Shown: piece after piece, positions 23,144 through 34,113 of the stretch
Numbering within the stretch: position 1 is the stretch's first letter
Layout: each line of letters begins with the position of its first letter
Origin: Pyrenophora tritici-repentis
Taxonomy: Eukaryota; Ascomycota; Dothideomycetes; Pleosporales; Pleosporaceae
Reading direction: 5' to 3'
Assembly (NCBI RefSeq): GCF_003171515.1
Contig: NC_089399.1
Span: 3,782,001 to 3,846,000, forward strand
Length of the DNA stretch: 64,000 nt
Notes under the pieces: generated by a model
Told to the model about the DNA's origin: nothing
The model's database searches: none
What the model saw: only the letters and a program-made list of their open reading frames with translations
Position numbers and translations under genes: made by a program

Positions 23144-24196
23144 GCTGACGGCTGCCGGTTGGCTGCTGCACTCTGTCTTTCAGGTGAGGGATGCGCTCCC
23201 ACTTGCTTGCCGATGCTGCACGTAGTGATGCGAGTCGGCGGATTGTGGGAAGGAGTGGAGCAGCCAGCGGATAATGTCGTAGTGCTGGCAGCCAAGATGA
23301 TCTAACGGCCGGCCATGGGGATTCAATTGCGTGCGCTGAAGCGTTGAGGCGTGGTACAGCGTGCCACGTTGGGCCCAATGATATTGATGAAGTTGGTGGA
23401 TTGCATAGCCAACGGTCAAATGAGTAGGCGGTGAAGCAGCCCCATCCGCTTTCGGCTCACCGCGGCCCGGCCCCAATCCTATGACATGACCGCATCCGCA
23501 TTCCACCCGCGACCACCACCTTCGCCATTCCCTCATCGATGGTCTTACTTGCGAAACAGCTGCAGCTACACAAATTCGGATTCAAGTCAGCCATACGTCA
23601 TTATCAAGGTCTCATCATGTTGACCCATTTCACTCAGTGCCCTGACCTTGCAGCATATTTCATGTTTATTAGGCATATCTGTTGAGAATACAGTCCGTAA
23701 GTGACTTGGTGGTATCAAGCGGAGGAGTAGTCACATGATTGGTGACACGTGCAGGTGGGTCCTAGCGGGGAGCTTGGACGCAGCTGCACGCAACACGGAT
23801 CTACGAACGTGTGAATAGCTCCTTAGTCAATACAATACGAGTCGTACCACCACTACCGTTGTGCCTTAGAGAGCGCTCTATTAGGTAGTCATACTACTAC
23901 TAATAGTGCCAGCTTCTCAATAATATCTCTTATATACATGTTCCCTGTGCACACCCTTTTCCTGCCGCTTTTTTGTAGCCTTGCTCCTTGATCAGCTACA
24001 GCCAATATGTGGCCAACGCACTTTTTGTATGTGCTGATAAGCACTGCCCGTGGGGATACGAAGAAACCAGTTCTCCGCATCAAGAATGACTCTAGACATG
24101 ATATCCCAGTCAGTATCAGCGTCGCGGTTGCCGTGTCATTTTATTCACCATTCATCATCGTAAGATTGTTTTCTGCGCATTTTCCGTTGCCCATGC
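23144..24196. other. Intergenic, 1.05 kb
   Basis: Upstream of the TCO89-like gene. It contains its promoter and the 3' flank of the next minus-strand gene. I see only short overlapping frames and no repeat or RNA. Confidence 0.55.
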
Positions 24197-25321
24197 TCAT
24201 ATCGTGAAAGTCTGGGCAAACCTCTTCAGCTTACATTTCATTCCCCGTTGTAGTGCCGCCCGCTGCTGACTCATCTGTCGCTGTGCAGGATTCATGCCGT
24301 CTATGCAACCAAATGAAGAAGTGGTAAGAAGAGACTCGGGACGCGATCGGTATGATGGCGGCGGCGGTCCGGAAAAGTATGTTGGCGCATCAGAAAGATC
24401 ACCCATCGAGTCCTCGCGAGTGAGGCCTGCGGCTGCCGTCGATGGTCGTGTACTTTCTGCGCTGCGAGCTGTGCGTAGGAACATGGCATTTAGACGTCGC
24501 TCGAGGATGCTATCCGCATCGCCAACCCTTGTGCCCCCTGGTGTACCCTGGCGAGAAGGCGCATGTTCGCACGATTGCGAATTGACCGACAAGTACGTTG
24601 ACGTCTGTCGTGTTGATGGCCGTATTTCAGGTCGTACGAGGGAACTGGATCGTGTTATGACGAATGAGGTCGTGTCTGCTCGTATGTTCTCATGTGAGAT
24701 ACCGAGGAGTGGCATCGACGCCGATTGTCTGTTGCCTGGCTTCCGGTCGACAGGACGCTGTGACTTGGTGCGCAACAGTGAAGGCATTTGATCGTGCACT
24801 TTCTTGGCGCAACGACGAAGTGACTTTGCATGTTGACTGGAGGCTGTCGACGGCCTCTCCATCCCAGAAGCCCTGATGAGTGGAATAGCATGCTGAGCGA
24901 CCGCCGAGTCCTTGACACCAGGCTTGGTCGCTGCTCGCCAGTATGAAATGCCACCCATTATTGGAGGCGAAGGCGTATTCATACTGGCATCCAACCATGC
25001 ATTCACATCGCGTATGACGCTAGAATCTGGTCTTGCTGGACGGGGCGGGGGTAGGACGGGTGGACGGGGCGAGACTCGCTCAATCTCGACCGATTCCAAA
25101 GACTCATATGGTGTATCATTGATGATAGGTGCTGCTCCAGTAGAGGGTGCTGTACGTGGCCGTTTAAGGGACGCTTTCCGCTGTATACCTTCGTCTTCTC
25201 CTCCACCCCTCAAGGCCTGGCGCGATGCTACTTTCCGCAAATGTCGCTGCAGCCATTTCTTTGCTGTTCCATGTTTGTTATTTGCTGCAGAAACTGTGTA
25301 TTCGGTAGTCATTGTGGTCAT
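24197..25321 (-). CDS. Hypothetical basic, disordered protein, 374 aa
   Basis: Family not recognised. The single open frame starts MTTMTTEYTVSAANNKHG, and Met 4 could also be used. The first 60 residues are strongly basic and helical (GTAKKWLQRHLRKVASRQ), which might bind membrane or nucleic acid. A Pro-rich stretch RPPVLPPPRPARP lies near residue 90, and MGGISYWRAATKPGV near 120 is the most ordered-looking part. The rest is Ser/Arg-rich with many predicted phosphosites; SILERRLNAMFLRTARS near 270 may be a helix. It ends with a basic helix KCKLKRFAQTFTI. No membrane segment. Length and uninterrupted codon structure support a real gene. Function unknown. Confidence 0.65.
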   Translation of the reverse strand: MTTMTTEYTVSAANNKHGTAKKWLQRHLRKVASRQALRGGGEDEGIQRKASLKRPRTAPSTGAAPIINDTPYESLESVEIERVSPRPPVLPPPRPARPDSSVIRDVNAWLDASMNTPSPPIMGGISYWRAATKPGVKDSAVAQHAIPLIRASGMERPSTASSQHAKSLRRCAKKVHDQMPSLLRTKSQRPVDRKPGNRQSASMPLLGISHENIRADTTSFVITRSSSLVRPEIRPSTRQTSTYLSVNSQSCEHAPSRQGTPGGTRVGDADSILERRLNAMFLRTARSAESTRPSTAAAGLTREDSMGDLSDAPTYFSGPPPPSYRSRPESLLTTSSFGCIDGMNPAQRQMSQQRAALQRGMKCKLKRFAQTFTI

Positions 25322-25897
25322 GTTGACTGTATGAGAAGAAACTGCTCTCGAGAATGTCGTACACTGAGTGATGTACCGCCGTAACAGTAATGTGAAAGAA
25401 GTTGAGATGGATGATCTAGTGGCCTCGTATCATTCGACCGAGTTGTTCGTGTAGGTAGGTGCAGTTGACAGTTGTTGTACAGTACGACGTCATGAGCTTT
25501 GTGTGGCAAGTGCGATCTGAGGCTCAATCATGATAGGGTAGGGGTTCCCTTCGATCGCGAATTTGCTGCGTCGTTGCAATCGTTTAAAGTGTTCTGGGTG
25601 CGGTAGTTCGGGGTGCCTCGTGTCGACTGTACCACAGTCGTCAATCCCGACAAATGAGGCAAGCGCAACTTGGTAACCATAACATGTGACCGTATACCCA
25701 AAATCTAGAGTAAGAAGTGTGTGAGTTACAACCGGAGATTAAGGAACGTGAGTTGTTCAGAAGATCAATCTGACTGCGAGGTCGATGTATCGTGACTTGT
25801 TCAAGACAGCAGTCATAACAATTAGCTCTATCATTACTTCAGCGTATGAATCCAAAGATAAGGAGCGCTCTACCTGCCCCAGTCAGGAAAGTTCCAT
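25322..25897. other. Intergenic, 0.6 kb
   Basis: Promoter of the preceding minus-strand gene plus the 3' flank of the CTR86-like gene. Nothing recognisable beyond that. Confidence 0.6.
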
Positions 25898-28800
25898 TCA
25901 GCCCTGTGAGTTCCCTCCATCAAACCCCTTATCCAACTTCTTCAACGCCTCTTCAACCTCCACTGCTCTCTCCTCGCCAACCCTAAGTCCCTGCACACGA
26001 GGCAAGTCGCGCATAACTTGCTGCACCAGCTCCTCCAATGCCTTGGGGTCTCTCATACTGCCCAGGGTAGCGGCATCAAGCTTCCCTTTGCCCTTGCCTG
26101 CCAAATCTGATCGAGATGTTAGTGGCTGCTGTGGCTGAGGTTGGGGCTGGCGTTTCCGCAACATGACCTGCCCTTGTTTGTCCATGTAGGTTTCGTACCC
26201 TTGTTGGTCGAGCACTTCGTCAGGTACGCGGACGTTGACGGGTGATCTGTTGCTGTTTTCGGCTGCTGAGCCGGGCGTGGCAGAGGCGGCTGCTTTGGCC
26301 TTGGCGTTTGCGTCTTGGTTGTATTTCTCGAGTGCATGGATGCGATCCTGATTTTCCTTGTTGTTTTCCATGAGGAAACGAAGGCACATGATGGCATGTT
26401 CACGAATGTATGGGTTGTGCTCATCGTAGGAGCAACAGTTTAGGACTGCTTCGATGCCGCCGAGTGGCCGGATCTGGTCTTGGACGTGCTTGTTCTTCCA
26501 CACCAAGGAGCTTAGAACAAGAACAGCTAGCTTCTTAAGGTTGCGCCATTCAAAGTCGGACGGTTCATCTGCTGCTTCGTCCATGTACGGTCGGGGTGAC
26601 GGTGAAGTGGGTGGAGGAATATAAGGCTCCGCTCCCGCCGCTGTAGTGTCATATGGACGCTCAACTGCGACAGGCTGCGGCTGGGATGGCTGCTGCTGAT
26701 TATTCTGTGATGAAGGAATGTCCACCTCTACTGGCGCAGGAGGCGGTGGTGCCTGTTGGGCATTTCTGAGAGGAGGTGGCGACAGCTGACCCTTGGGTAT
26801 CGCTGCATCCAGTTCTTTTAGCAAAGTGACCAGCTCGTGCGAGATTTCCCAATTGCTCAGCATCCTCTTCCAGGTTTCGTGTTCTGTGAGAATAGCGAAG
26901 AATTCGAGGTATTGGTAAACGCCCTCATACATGCGTTCCATATCCCATAGGTTGAGAGGGAAATCTTCAGGCTGTGCATGTCCAGCACGGATCTGACCCT
27001 GCAGGAAGATGAGTGCACAGGTTTGCGGGATGATGTGTCGGCGGAACTCGGTGAGCAGAAAGTTGACCATGTGGACGTCGCCTTGGTCGACTTGCGGATG
27101 GTTCGCCTTGATTTGTCCTTTAGTAGGCTGAGCACGCGCTTGTCTGGCGCGGAAGATGTTGGTGAGAAGCTTCATAATGACCGCTTGAGCCGGCGATATT
27201 ATGTCTTTTGACCTGATATAATGTTAGCCTTGTCAACTTTCTAGAAGCAGGAACTAACTCAGACTCTCTGAAAGCATGATAAGCGAATGGCAGTAGCTGA
27301 TTCGCAAGGATTGCTTCCATAATCTTCACCATGAACTTGAAGTAAAGCTCCTCTTCCCGCAGGTCCCAAGCGGCGACAAAGATTAACAATTCGCGCAACA
27401 AGTTTCGTCCGTTGTCCTGTGCAAGGAGCAGGTGGCATCGCACTCCATGCATGCTCCTGATACCGCTGAAGATTGTCGGATCTGCATAATAACCGGGCTG
27501 TCCTTCTTGCGGTTCAACGATTCCCGCCATGATGATCATGGGCAAAACTTCAATCTCCGTAGGACCCAAAATAAGCGGAACGTCGGTGAGCAGACCTCGA
27601 CCTTCATCCCCAGGGATGTCGTCGTAGTCGTCATCATTATCATCGTCATCCTCTGGCGGAGGAGATGTCGGAGAGGCTACGTCACTGATTAGCCCTGATG
27701 GACGGTCGGGGTCTGGCTCCAGACGCTTTAGTAGATCGTCTTTGCCATTTTGGAGAATTTCCGCTCCGAAGGATGGCGGGTATGTCACACGGAAATCGAT
27801 CTCACCTGCTGGAGGAGACCGTTTGATGCTGGGATCTAGTAACGAGTCATCGATTGCTGGTTTCCGGGGCTGTTGCTCCGCTGCCTGGGGTGATGCTTGG
27901 TCGTGGCTAGCGTCATGGCCTGGCAGCACAGAGATTGAAGTGCGCATTCTATCGACCTCAACCTGCAGCTGGTTTATACTCTTTGCGAGCGCCTGTACAC
28001 TTTCCTCGTTTTTCGCATGTTGGTCAACTACCTTGCGGTATGTGGTCGACTGGGTTATTTGGTCTCGGTATTTAGCAACCACATCGGCGTACAACATATT
28101 CCATTTCTGTGCTGGTTAGTGGGCATCTTTCTCAAACAATCATCACTACGTACGTTTTTCTCTTCTTCGCCCATTGTCTGCCACCGCCGCCTACACTCTG
28201 CGGCAATTTCATTTGCGCCAGCTTTGACACCGTGCTGAATGAGAGTCTTCTTGACTTCGTTTCCTGTCTCGCCAATATAGAGCAAGAAAGGAGATGAAGC
28301 TGGTTGCTGTGGGATCTTGAATGTATCCAAACTGCGTGCTGCATGCGTCGGTAGGGCTTGTTCCTCAGGTGGCGGGCCTTGATCTTGATCCTGCTGTGGA
28401 AACTCGTCCATCTTGTACTTCATGTCGGCAAAGTTGGGTAGTTCATTGTCGAGATGGCTGTCGAACAGCTCGATCCAAAGCATGAGTTTCCGCTGCTCGT
28501 TCCGTGCGATCAGATTGTTAAGAAATTGTAGGCAAGTGATGAGGAGCTTCTTGTAGGCATTGATGACACCCTGCCACTTGTCTTCGTCTTGGGTGCCAGC
28601 CTCGCCGTCGTACCCTCTTGCTGTGACGCGCACGCAGACATTGATGAGAGCGAAGATGTCCTTATCATATAGCCTATCGGCACTCAGGTTTTGCACTCTT
28701 TCGCCGTGTACCTGTACATTCCGAGCTATACACACAAGCTGGTTCAGACGTTCCAAATCTCTAAGTAGGCTCGGCGAGTAGCTTGCAATGAGTGGACCCG

Positions 28801-29461
28801 ACAGCCCCTCATATTCTGGCGCAGCAGGATCCGGCGCAGCAAAGCAACGACGTTCAAGAGAGGGTATGGCAGCCTTTATCACACCGGCAAGATCGTCCCA
28901 AAACTCCCATGCGAGACCGAGTTCTTCGCGCAACTCGACGCTCTTCCGCGACTCCTCCAGTGTCTTCTTGACCACATCCCGCTCCAACATGCGCAGCGTG
29001 TCATCTCTGACATAGCCGGGGTTATGGAAATGTACGGTATATGGAGCAAGCGCGAGGCGTAGGCGTGTAAGGTATGGTCTTGCGTGTATCCCGTTGGAGC
29101 TCGTGGGCCGCTCCGAGTCTGCTACGCTTTCAGTGTCATTGACGCTGCCCTCGCCCATGTCGCCCCTCATGTCTTGCTCTATGGCCACTGGCGATACAGC
29201 GCGTCGGTCCCAGTCATTCCACAGCTGATTTTCGGCGAGCAGCGAGCGATAGACCCAGACACGGATAGGGCCTGGTGCGCGTAGAATGCGATAGAGGTTG
29301 TGGGAGGCCAGCTTTTCGATGACGTTGTGGTATTGCGCCAGCGCGATGGGTGCAAAAGCCAGATGGGCAGCGCTTTTTTCCGTCTCAGCAAAAGGCGACA
29401 AAGGATGAATTGTAGTCGGGAGCGAATCGGAGTGCGTGGAGGAGCTCGAGTCGGAAGTCAT
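25898..29461 (-). CDS. CTR86: CTR86 / ataxin-10 homologue with an HMG-box-like insert
   Basis: Exons from the right are 28154-29461, 27259-28106 and 25898-27212, joined by 47 and 46 bp introns (1156 residues). The C-terminal third holds an ataxin-10 domain: VQDQIRPLGGIEAVLNCC then NPYIREHAIMCLRFLMENN, matching the family pattern of an armadillo-like fold. The N-terminal 430 residues have further helical-repeat-like segments (LERLNQLVCIARNVQVHGE, LLITCLQFLNNLIARNEQ). Spanning intron 1 is an HMG-box-like stretch (residues about 385-455) ending ECRRRWQTMGEEEKN then KWNMLYADVVAKYRD. An acidic Asp run follows near residue 590. Yeast Ctr86 is an essential protein of poorly known role and is roughly half this length by my recollection. 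A scaffold role is inferred. The C-terminus (VLDQQGYETYMDKQGQVMLR) is conserved-looking. Confidence 0.85.
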
Positions 29462-29998
29462 GGTTGTAGGCTTGGAAAATTGTCAACTCGGCCGCGACTT
29501 CCCCACTATCCATGCCCCGCTTCTGCAAACTTAGAAAACTGACGTACTTGGAGCTTTCATCCATGGATGTGAGCCGAGTCTTTTTACCTGCGCTGGACCT
29601 AATCTGATGCGGGCTTTAGCGAACAGATCCCTAACAGATGCAATATTTCACCTCAACTGCAACAATTCGCACACATCACTCACATACATAGACATAAAAA
29701 TTTACTCACGATTGCAAAACATTCATTCATACATCTACAACATATATATATGTACGGGGAAAAATGAACCGCGTAGAGGCATAAGTCGCCAAACGCGTCT
29801 AGTGGCCCCGATGTTTCTTCTTGGAATCAATGTAATGTGAGGTTTGATACATGGAATGGTATCCCTCACGGACATGAATTGTTCCGTGTGTTGCATATAT
29901 GTCCACTGGCATGACTGCAAAAGCAGATAGACGTGTCCCGCCAAGCACATGAGCGACAGGAATTGATCAAGGTAAGGTGGCGATATTGTACGGAAAGC
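29462..29998. other. Intergenic, 0.5 kb
   Basis: Between two tandem minus-strand genes. It presumably contains the CTR86 promoter and the URI 3' UTR, with AT-rich sequence at 29690-29760. No other feature. Confidence 0.6.
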
Positions 29999-31840
29999 TT
30001 ACATACCCTCGGCCTTCAGTCTGGCTGCCATGAATCGGCTCACCTTCTTGGTCTTCCCGTCTCGCTCTTCTACTATCGGGTTCTCCAGGTCCTCTTCAGT
30101 AGCCTTGAACCCGCCCTGCTGCGAGATGAACCTGTTTCGCGCTTTGTTGTAGTGAGCTTGGATCTCGCGGCTAACCAGAAGGGGATCAAACTCGTTAGGA
30201 GCCTGAGGTTCAGACGGCAACGGAGCGTGTTCAGTGACAGTATCAGCTATCGTTTTCCCTTTAGGGCCACTTGGAACAGGGGGCGCTTCTGGGATAGGAG
30301 GTGTTGGTAGCATCTGCGGTGGAGGAGCCGCACCAGCCCGTGCACTCTTGAATCGCGACACTTTGCCTGGCTTGGGTGGTTCTACTGGCGCCGAAACTCC
30401 AGGTGGAGCTCGTTCGACAACAATATCTGACATGGTTGGAGCGGGTTTGGCTGGAGCAAGAGTTGCTTTTGGTGGTCCTTGTACTTGCTTGGGTGCTTCG
30501 GAAACGTCCAAGTTCTCGGCAAAGCGAACCACTCTCTTGTTCGGGCTTTGATTCGAGTCTGCAGGTGGCGTTTCAGACTTTGATGTATCCATCGATCCAT
30601 CAAACTCATCGTCCTCCTTCACGACCATGGTGCGAATGTCGCCGATGTGCTCTTCCAAAGAAGGCTTATCTGCTTCAGGGCCCACATTCTGCATCATGCG
30701 AGCGTTCAGCTTCTTCTCCAGCTCCATCATCTGCTTACGGTACTCCTCAGTGATGACGGGCCTTGTGCTGCGGCCATATTCGTCTTCGTCTTCCTCATCC
30801 TCGGTGTCGTACTCGCCGTAGTCGTCATCGTCGGTCTCGTAATCAGAGTACTCAGCAGTAGGCTGGTCAAGATTGAGCTCAGCAACGACCTGCCCGACTT
30901 CTGAAAGTCCATACTCGAGCATTTGCCTGCGCAACGCCGCATCTTCTGGAGACTCATCGTTTGGTATGATGGGAGACGAAGGCGTTGCACGCTCGTCACC
31001 CTTGAGTTCGACGGCTCTCGCCCCTTTTGGGAATAGTAGCGTCGCGAGTTTCTCCTCTTCTGAGCTCTGTGAGGGCTCGACTTGAACATCCTCGGCAAAG
31101 GATACAGTCTTCTTTGGAGGGCTGGGTTGAGGGGCGGGATCGTCGGACACGGTAGATGTGGATTTTGAGGAGGGAGTAGATTTGGGCTGTGAAGACGAAG
31201 AAGCAGGGGCCGAGGCTTTCACAGTCTCTGGAACCGGTGCGGTGTCAGACACCTTTTCCGATGATCTTTCTTCTGACTGGGTCACCTTCTTCTCCAGCTC
31301 CGCCTTTTGGATTCCAGCCTTGCGCAACACCTCGACAAGCTCAGCTGCAGCTTTGCCTGTCTGGTTGATCGAGCTTGACACTTCGTTACCGTCCTCGTCC
31401 AACTCCTCCTCAATGTCCATCATCGGATCGCCATCTTCGTTGTCCATGCCAGGCTCCAGCAGGACATCGACGCCAGCAAGCTTCTTCTCGGCAACATCGA
31501 GGTTCTTTTCGATAGTAGCACTACTCGTCCGAACATAGTCAATGCGTCTAGAGATCATGTCAACAACTTGATTAGCAGTGCGTTCCGATGGCGAATTCTT
31601 GGAGATGAGCTCTTCGACTTCTTTCTCGTTGAGTAGCGTAAGCTCGAGGTCGCGCGCTATCTCACGAATCTGTGAGGGCGAAGCGTTGTCGGCAGCCTCT
31701 ATCTCTTCTTTGAGCGCCTCATACTCAGCTTCCCAGGTGGTCCAATGGGAGAGGGCTTTGCGCAGCTTGTCGACATTTTCCTGTAGCTGCACACGGCGGC
31801 GCTCAATCTCTTCTAGTGTGCTTTGAGTCGAGGCTGCCAT
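29999..31840 (-). CDS. BUD27: Unconventional prefoldin RPB5 interactor (URI/Bud27 homologue)
   Basis: Prefoldin-like co-chaperone expected to bind Rpb5 and help assemble RNA polymerases; in yeast (Bud27) it also affects translation initiation. The start is set at 31840 (MAASTQSTLEEIERRRVQ) because the 23 residues upstream look like leader. Residues 1-150 form the alpha-type prefoldin coiled coil (LEEIERRRVQLQENVDKLRK, then IDYVRTSSATIEKNLDVAEK). An acidic linker follows with several Asp/Glu runs (YSDYETDDDDYGEYDTEDEE). Two short motifs, KKTVSFAEDVQ and KRVVRFAENLDV, repeat a VxFAE pattern. The C-terminus (PLLVSREIQAHYNKARNRF, then EERDGKTKKVSRFMAARLKA) matches the DUF3835 region of fungal URI proteins. 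Divergent from TFB3 with 325 bp between starts. Length 613, close to what I expect for the family. Confidence 0.88.
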   Translation of the reverse strand: MAASTQSTLEEIERRRVQLQENVDKLRKALSHWTTWEAEYEALKEEIEAADNASPSQIREIARDLELTLLNEKEVEELISKNSPSERTANQVVDMISRRIDYVRTSSATIEKNLDVAEKKLAGVDVLLEPGMDNEDGDPMMDIEEELDEDGNEVSSSINQTGKAAAELVEVLRKAGIQKAELEKKVTQSEERSSEKVSDTAPVPETVKASAPASSSSQPKSTPSSKSTSTVSDDPAPQPSPPKKTVSFAEDVQVEPSQSSEEEKLATLLFPKGARAVELKGDERATPSSPIIPNDESPEDAALRRQMLEYGLSEVGQVVAELNLDQPTAEYSDYETDDDDYGEYDTEDEEDEDEYGRSTRPVITEEYRKQMMELEKKLNARMMQNVGPEADKPSLEEHIGDIRTMVVKEDDEFDGSMDTSKSETPPADSNQSPNKRVVRFAENLDVSEAPKQVQGPPKATLAPAKPAPTMSDIVVERAPPGVSAPVEPPKPGKVSRFKSARAGAAPPPQMLPTPPIPEAPPVPSGPKGKTIADTVTEHAPLPSEPQAPNEFDPLLVSREIQAHYNKARNRFISQQGGFKATEEDLENPIVEERDGKTKKVSRFMAARLKAEGM

Positions 31841-32165
31841 GTTGTCGACGTGTTTGTGGTGTGGAAGAGAAGGGAGAAAGGAATGAGAAAAAGAATCTGC
31901 CTGCAGCAAGTAGCTGTTCTTGGCGGTGCTAGCCCCACAAGTCTATGGAACCATGCTGCATTCAGATCGTCACTCTCTCAAACACTCAAAGGCGTCTCTT
32001 GAACCTCCCTTCTTGATACACCATTCAACCACACGCATTCGAGGCTCCGATCATGCTCGTCCGAATTACCTAGATAGACTGGCGCAATCCTTCCGCTGAG
32101 TCAGCAACGAACTAAACCTCTACCGTCCTGTCGAGCTACAACTCTCCCTCTGCATCACCTCCGTC
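31841..32165. promoter_or_regulatory. Bidirectional promoter, BUD27/URI and TFB3
   Basis: 325 bp separate the two divergent start codons, so both core promoters and leaders must fit here. It includes pyrimidine-rich runs on the + strand towards TFB3 (about 31990-32160). No specific factor site can be named with confidence. Confidence 0.45.
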
Positions 32166-33173
32166 ATGTCCAAATCAGCACGTACGTCTGGCGCGTCGAA
32201 GCGTCTGGCCGAAGATGGAGGTTCGTTTCCTCTCTACAAGTCTCTTTACAATTTGTCTTTGCATCAGTCGCCTCGATCGAGTCTCCTTACTGACGACATG
32301 ACCGCAGACATTTGCCCCGTATGCAAATCGTCGCGCTATCTCAACTCTACCATGCAGTTCAAGATCAACCCGACATGCTACCACCGTATGTGCGATACAT
32401 GCGTAGAGCGATTGTTCAACAAGGGAAACAACATCTGTCCTGTGGCGGGATGCGCGAAGACGCTCACCTACAGAGGTTTTAGAAGGGCAACCTTTGACGA
32501 TCTAAAGGTGGAGAGAGAAGTGGACCTGAGGAAAAAGGTCATGAAGATGTATGTGGAGCCTATGCGGCCCTTCGCTGAATGGAGCTGACATGATAGTAGT
32601 ATGAACAAGAAGGAAGACGACTTTGAGACGCTCAGAGACTACAACGATTACCTCGAACAAGTCGAAGAAATCACATGGAACCTCATCCTCAACATTGACG
32701 TTGAGGCGACGAACAACAAATTGGCGCGCTTCGATGCGCTCCAGAAAGCCGAGGCAGCAAATGCGGGCGCGTCCAAGGCTGGAAAACCAAACACGGTACC
32801 AACCAAGGACGATAACGACATTGTCTTCCATGGTCTCAAAAAGCGCATTCCGCCCCCGAAAGAGATACCGTTCGACCCATGGGGCGGGTACAACATCACA
32901 CCGCAATACTATGTATTGCAGGACAACTACGACGTCGACTGGTATACACGTATGAAGAAGGACCCTGCGCATCTGGTAGGAGGACACAGTCTACAAGATT
33001 ACTGCAGTCGGGCATTGCGCGAGGCATTTGGCGGTTTGGGCGTCTTCATCGAAGACGAGATCAACGCCAGAGACGCGCCTTCAATACCATCCATGGACGC
33101 AGACGTCGGAACAGAGCATGCAGCTGCAGCAGCCATGACCACAGGCGAAGTCAACATGGACGACATCTTTTAG
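32166..33173 (+). CDS. TFB3: TFIIH/CAK subunit TFB3 (MAT1 homologue)
   Basis: RING-finger subunit linking the CDK-activating kinase to core TFIIH, acting in the nucleus in transcription initiation and repair. Exons are 32166-32220, 32308-32548 and 32600-33173 (289 residues). The N-terminal C3HC4 RING reads CPVC at residues 21-24, then TCYHRMCDTCVERLF and CPVAGCAKTLTYRGF. The MAT1 segment follows: EREVDLRKKVMKI, MNKKEDDFETLRDYNDYLEQ and EEITWNLILNIDVE. The C-terminus has GGYNITPQYYVLQDNYDVDW, conserved in fungal Tfb3. Intron 1 (87 bp) is a multiple of three without stops, so an unspliced product would carry 29 extra residues. Intron 2 (51 bp) removes a stop; I used the second of two AG acceptors because only it keeps frame. 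Slightly shorter than the usual size. Confidence 0.93.
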
Positions 33174-33312
33174 TTTCTTATCGTGATACCCGGCTTCTTG
33201 CCAAAACATTGGGCGGCGTTTGCGTAAAAAAAAAACTAAGCGTGTTGAAATGGGCTTTGAACGTGTACTAAAAATACAATTTAATATATCAATCCTCCCA
33301 AACCGAAACTTT

Positions 33313-34113
33313 TCATACTCGTCCTTCCATGCTTCTCCGTCCAACCTGTCCCGCAGCACCCTGATACGCCAAATCGTCGTATCGAAACTGTTCGTCGGGC
33401 ACCGCATACCCCTCCCCACCCCTCTCACGCGTCCGCGCTGGGGCCATAGGATTCTCACCAAGTTCCATCTCTCTCTCTCCCTCCAAAACCTCACCTCCCT
33501 TCCCTCCACCCCCTCGCGAGTCCACCGGCTGAAACACGCCCCTCGTCCTCACTCCCTTCATAACCCTGACATCCAGCGCCAGCGCCGCCAACGTCATCAC
33601 CAACCCCAGTAAAGTAAAGCTAAACAGCGCCTTATACATCCTGCACACACTAACCCCCGTATCTGACTCCCAATTACTGGTATTGCACACATGCGCCAGC
33701 GTACCCCTGCACCACCATGCCAGCAGCGAAAAACCCAACGTCCAGAGTAGTGTGAGCGCGGCGTTGAGGACGACGTTTAGGATCGGGTTGAGGCCGTGGT
33801 AGAAGTGAAGGAGGATGGTTGTGAGGAGGGAGAGCATGGTTAGGATGGAAACTGTCATGAGCTTTTGCTCTTGTTAGCATATACTTGAGTATAGTCGGTT
33901 GGCTGGTTGAGTGTAGATTGGGCATATGTGTCAGTCGCATACCAAGATAAACGTCCAGGGCAAATGATATTCATCCCGCGCCAATTCGCGCAGGAAATAT
34001 AAAAGTATACCCGACACTACTGTTGCGGAGAGCAATTGGCAGGTGCGGATGCTGTGGAAGGGTAGGCTGGGATAAGCCGTGGGCTTTACGCGGTTGCGAT
34101 GGGGGGTCGCCAT
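33313..34113 (-). CDS. MARVEL-domain four-helix membrane protein
   Basis: Two exons from the right, 33943-34113 and 33313-33861, joined in phase 0 by an 81 bp intron with a GCTAACA branch site (239 residues). Four hydrophobic helices are seen: LLSATVVSGILLYFLREL, WTFILLMTVSILTMLSLLT (rebuilt across the intron), VLNAALTLLWTLGFSLLAWW and MYKALFSFTLLGLVMTLAAL. Extracytoplasmic Cys residues lie between helices 3 and 4 (GTLAHVCNTSNW, GVSVCRMY). The cytosolic tail is Gly/Glu/Arg-rich and ends in a basic segment. This is the arrangement of fungal MARVEL proteins, which act at membrane junctions, eisosome-like domains or vesicles. A specific role cannot be told. Confidence 0.8.
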
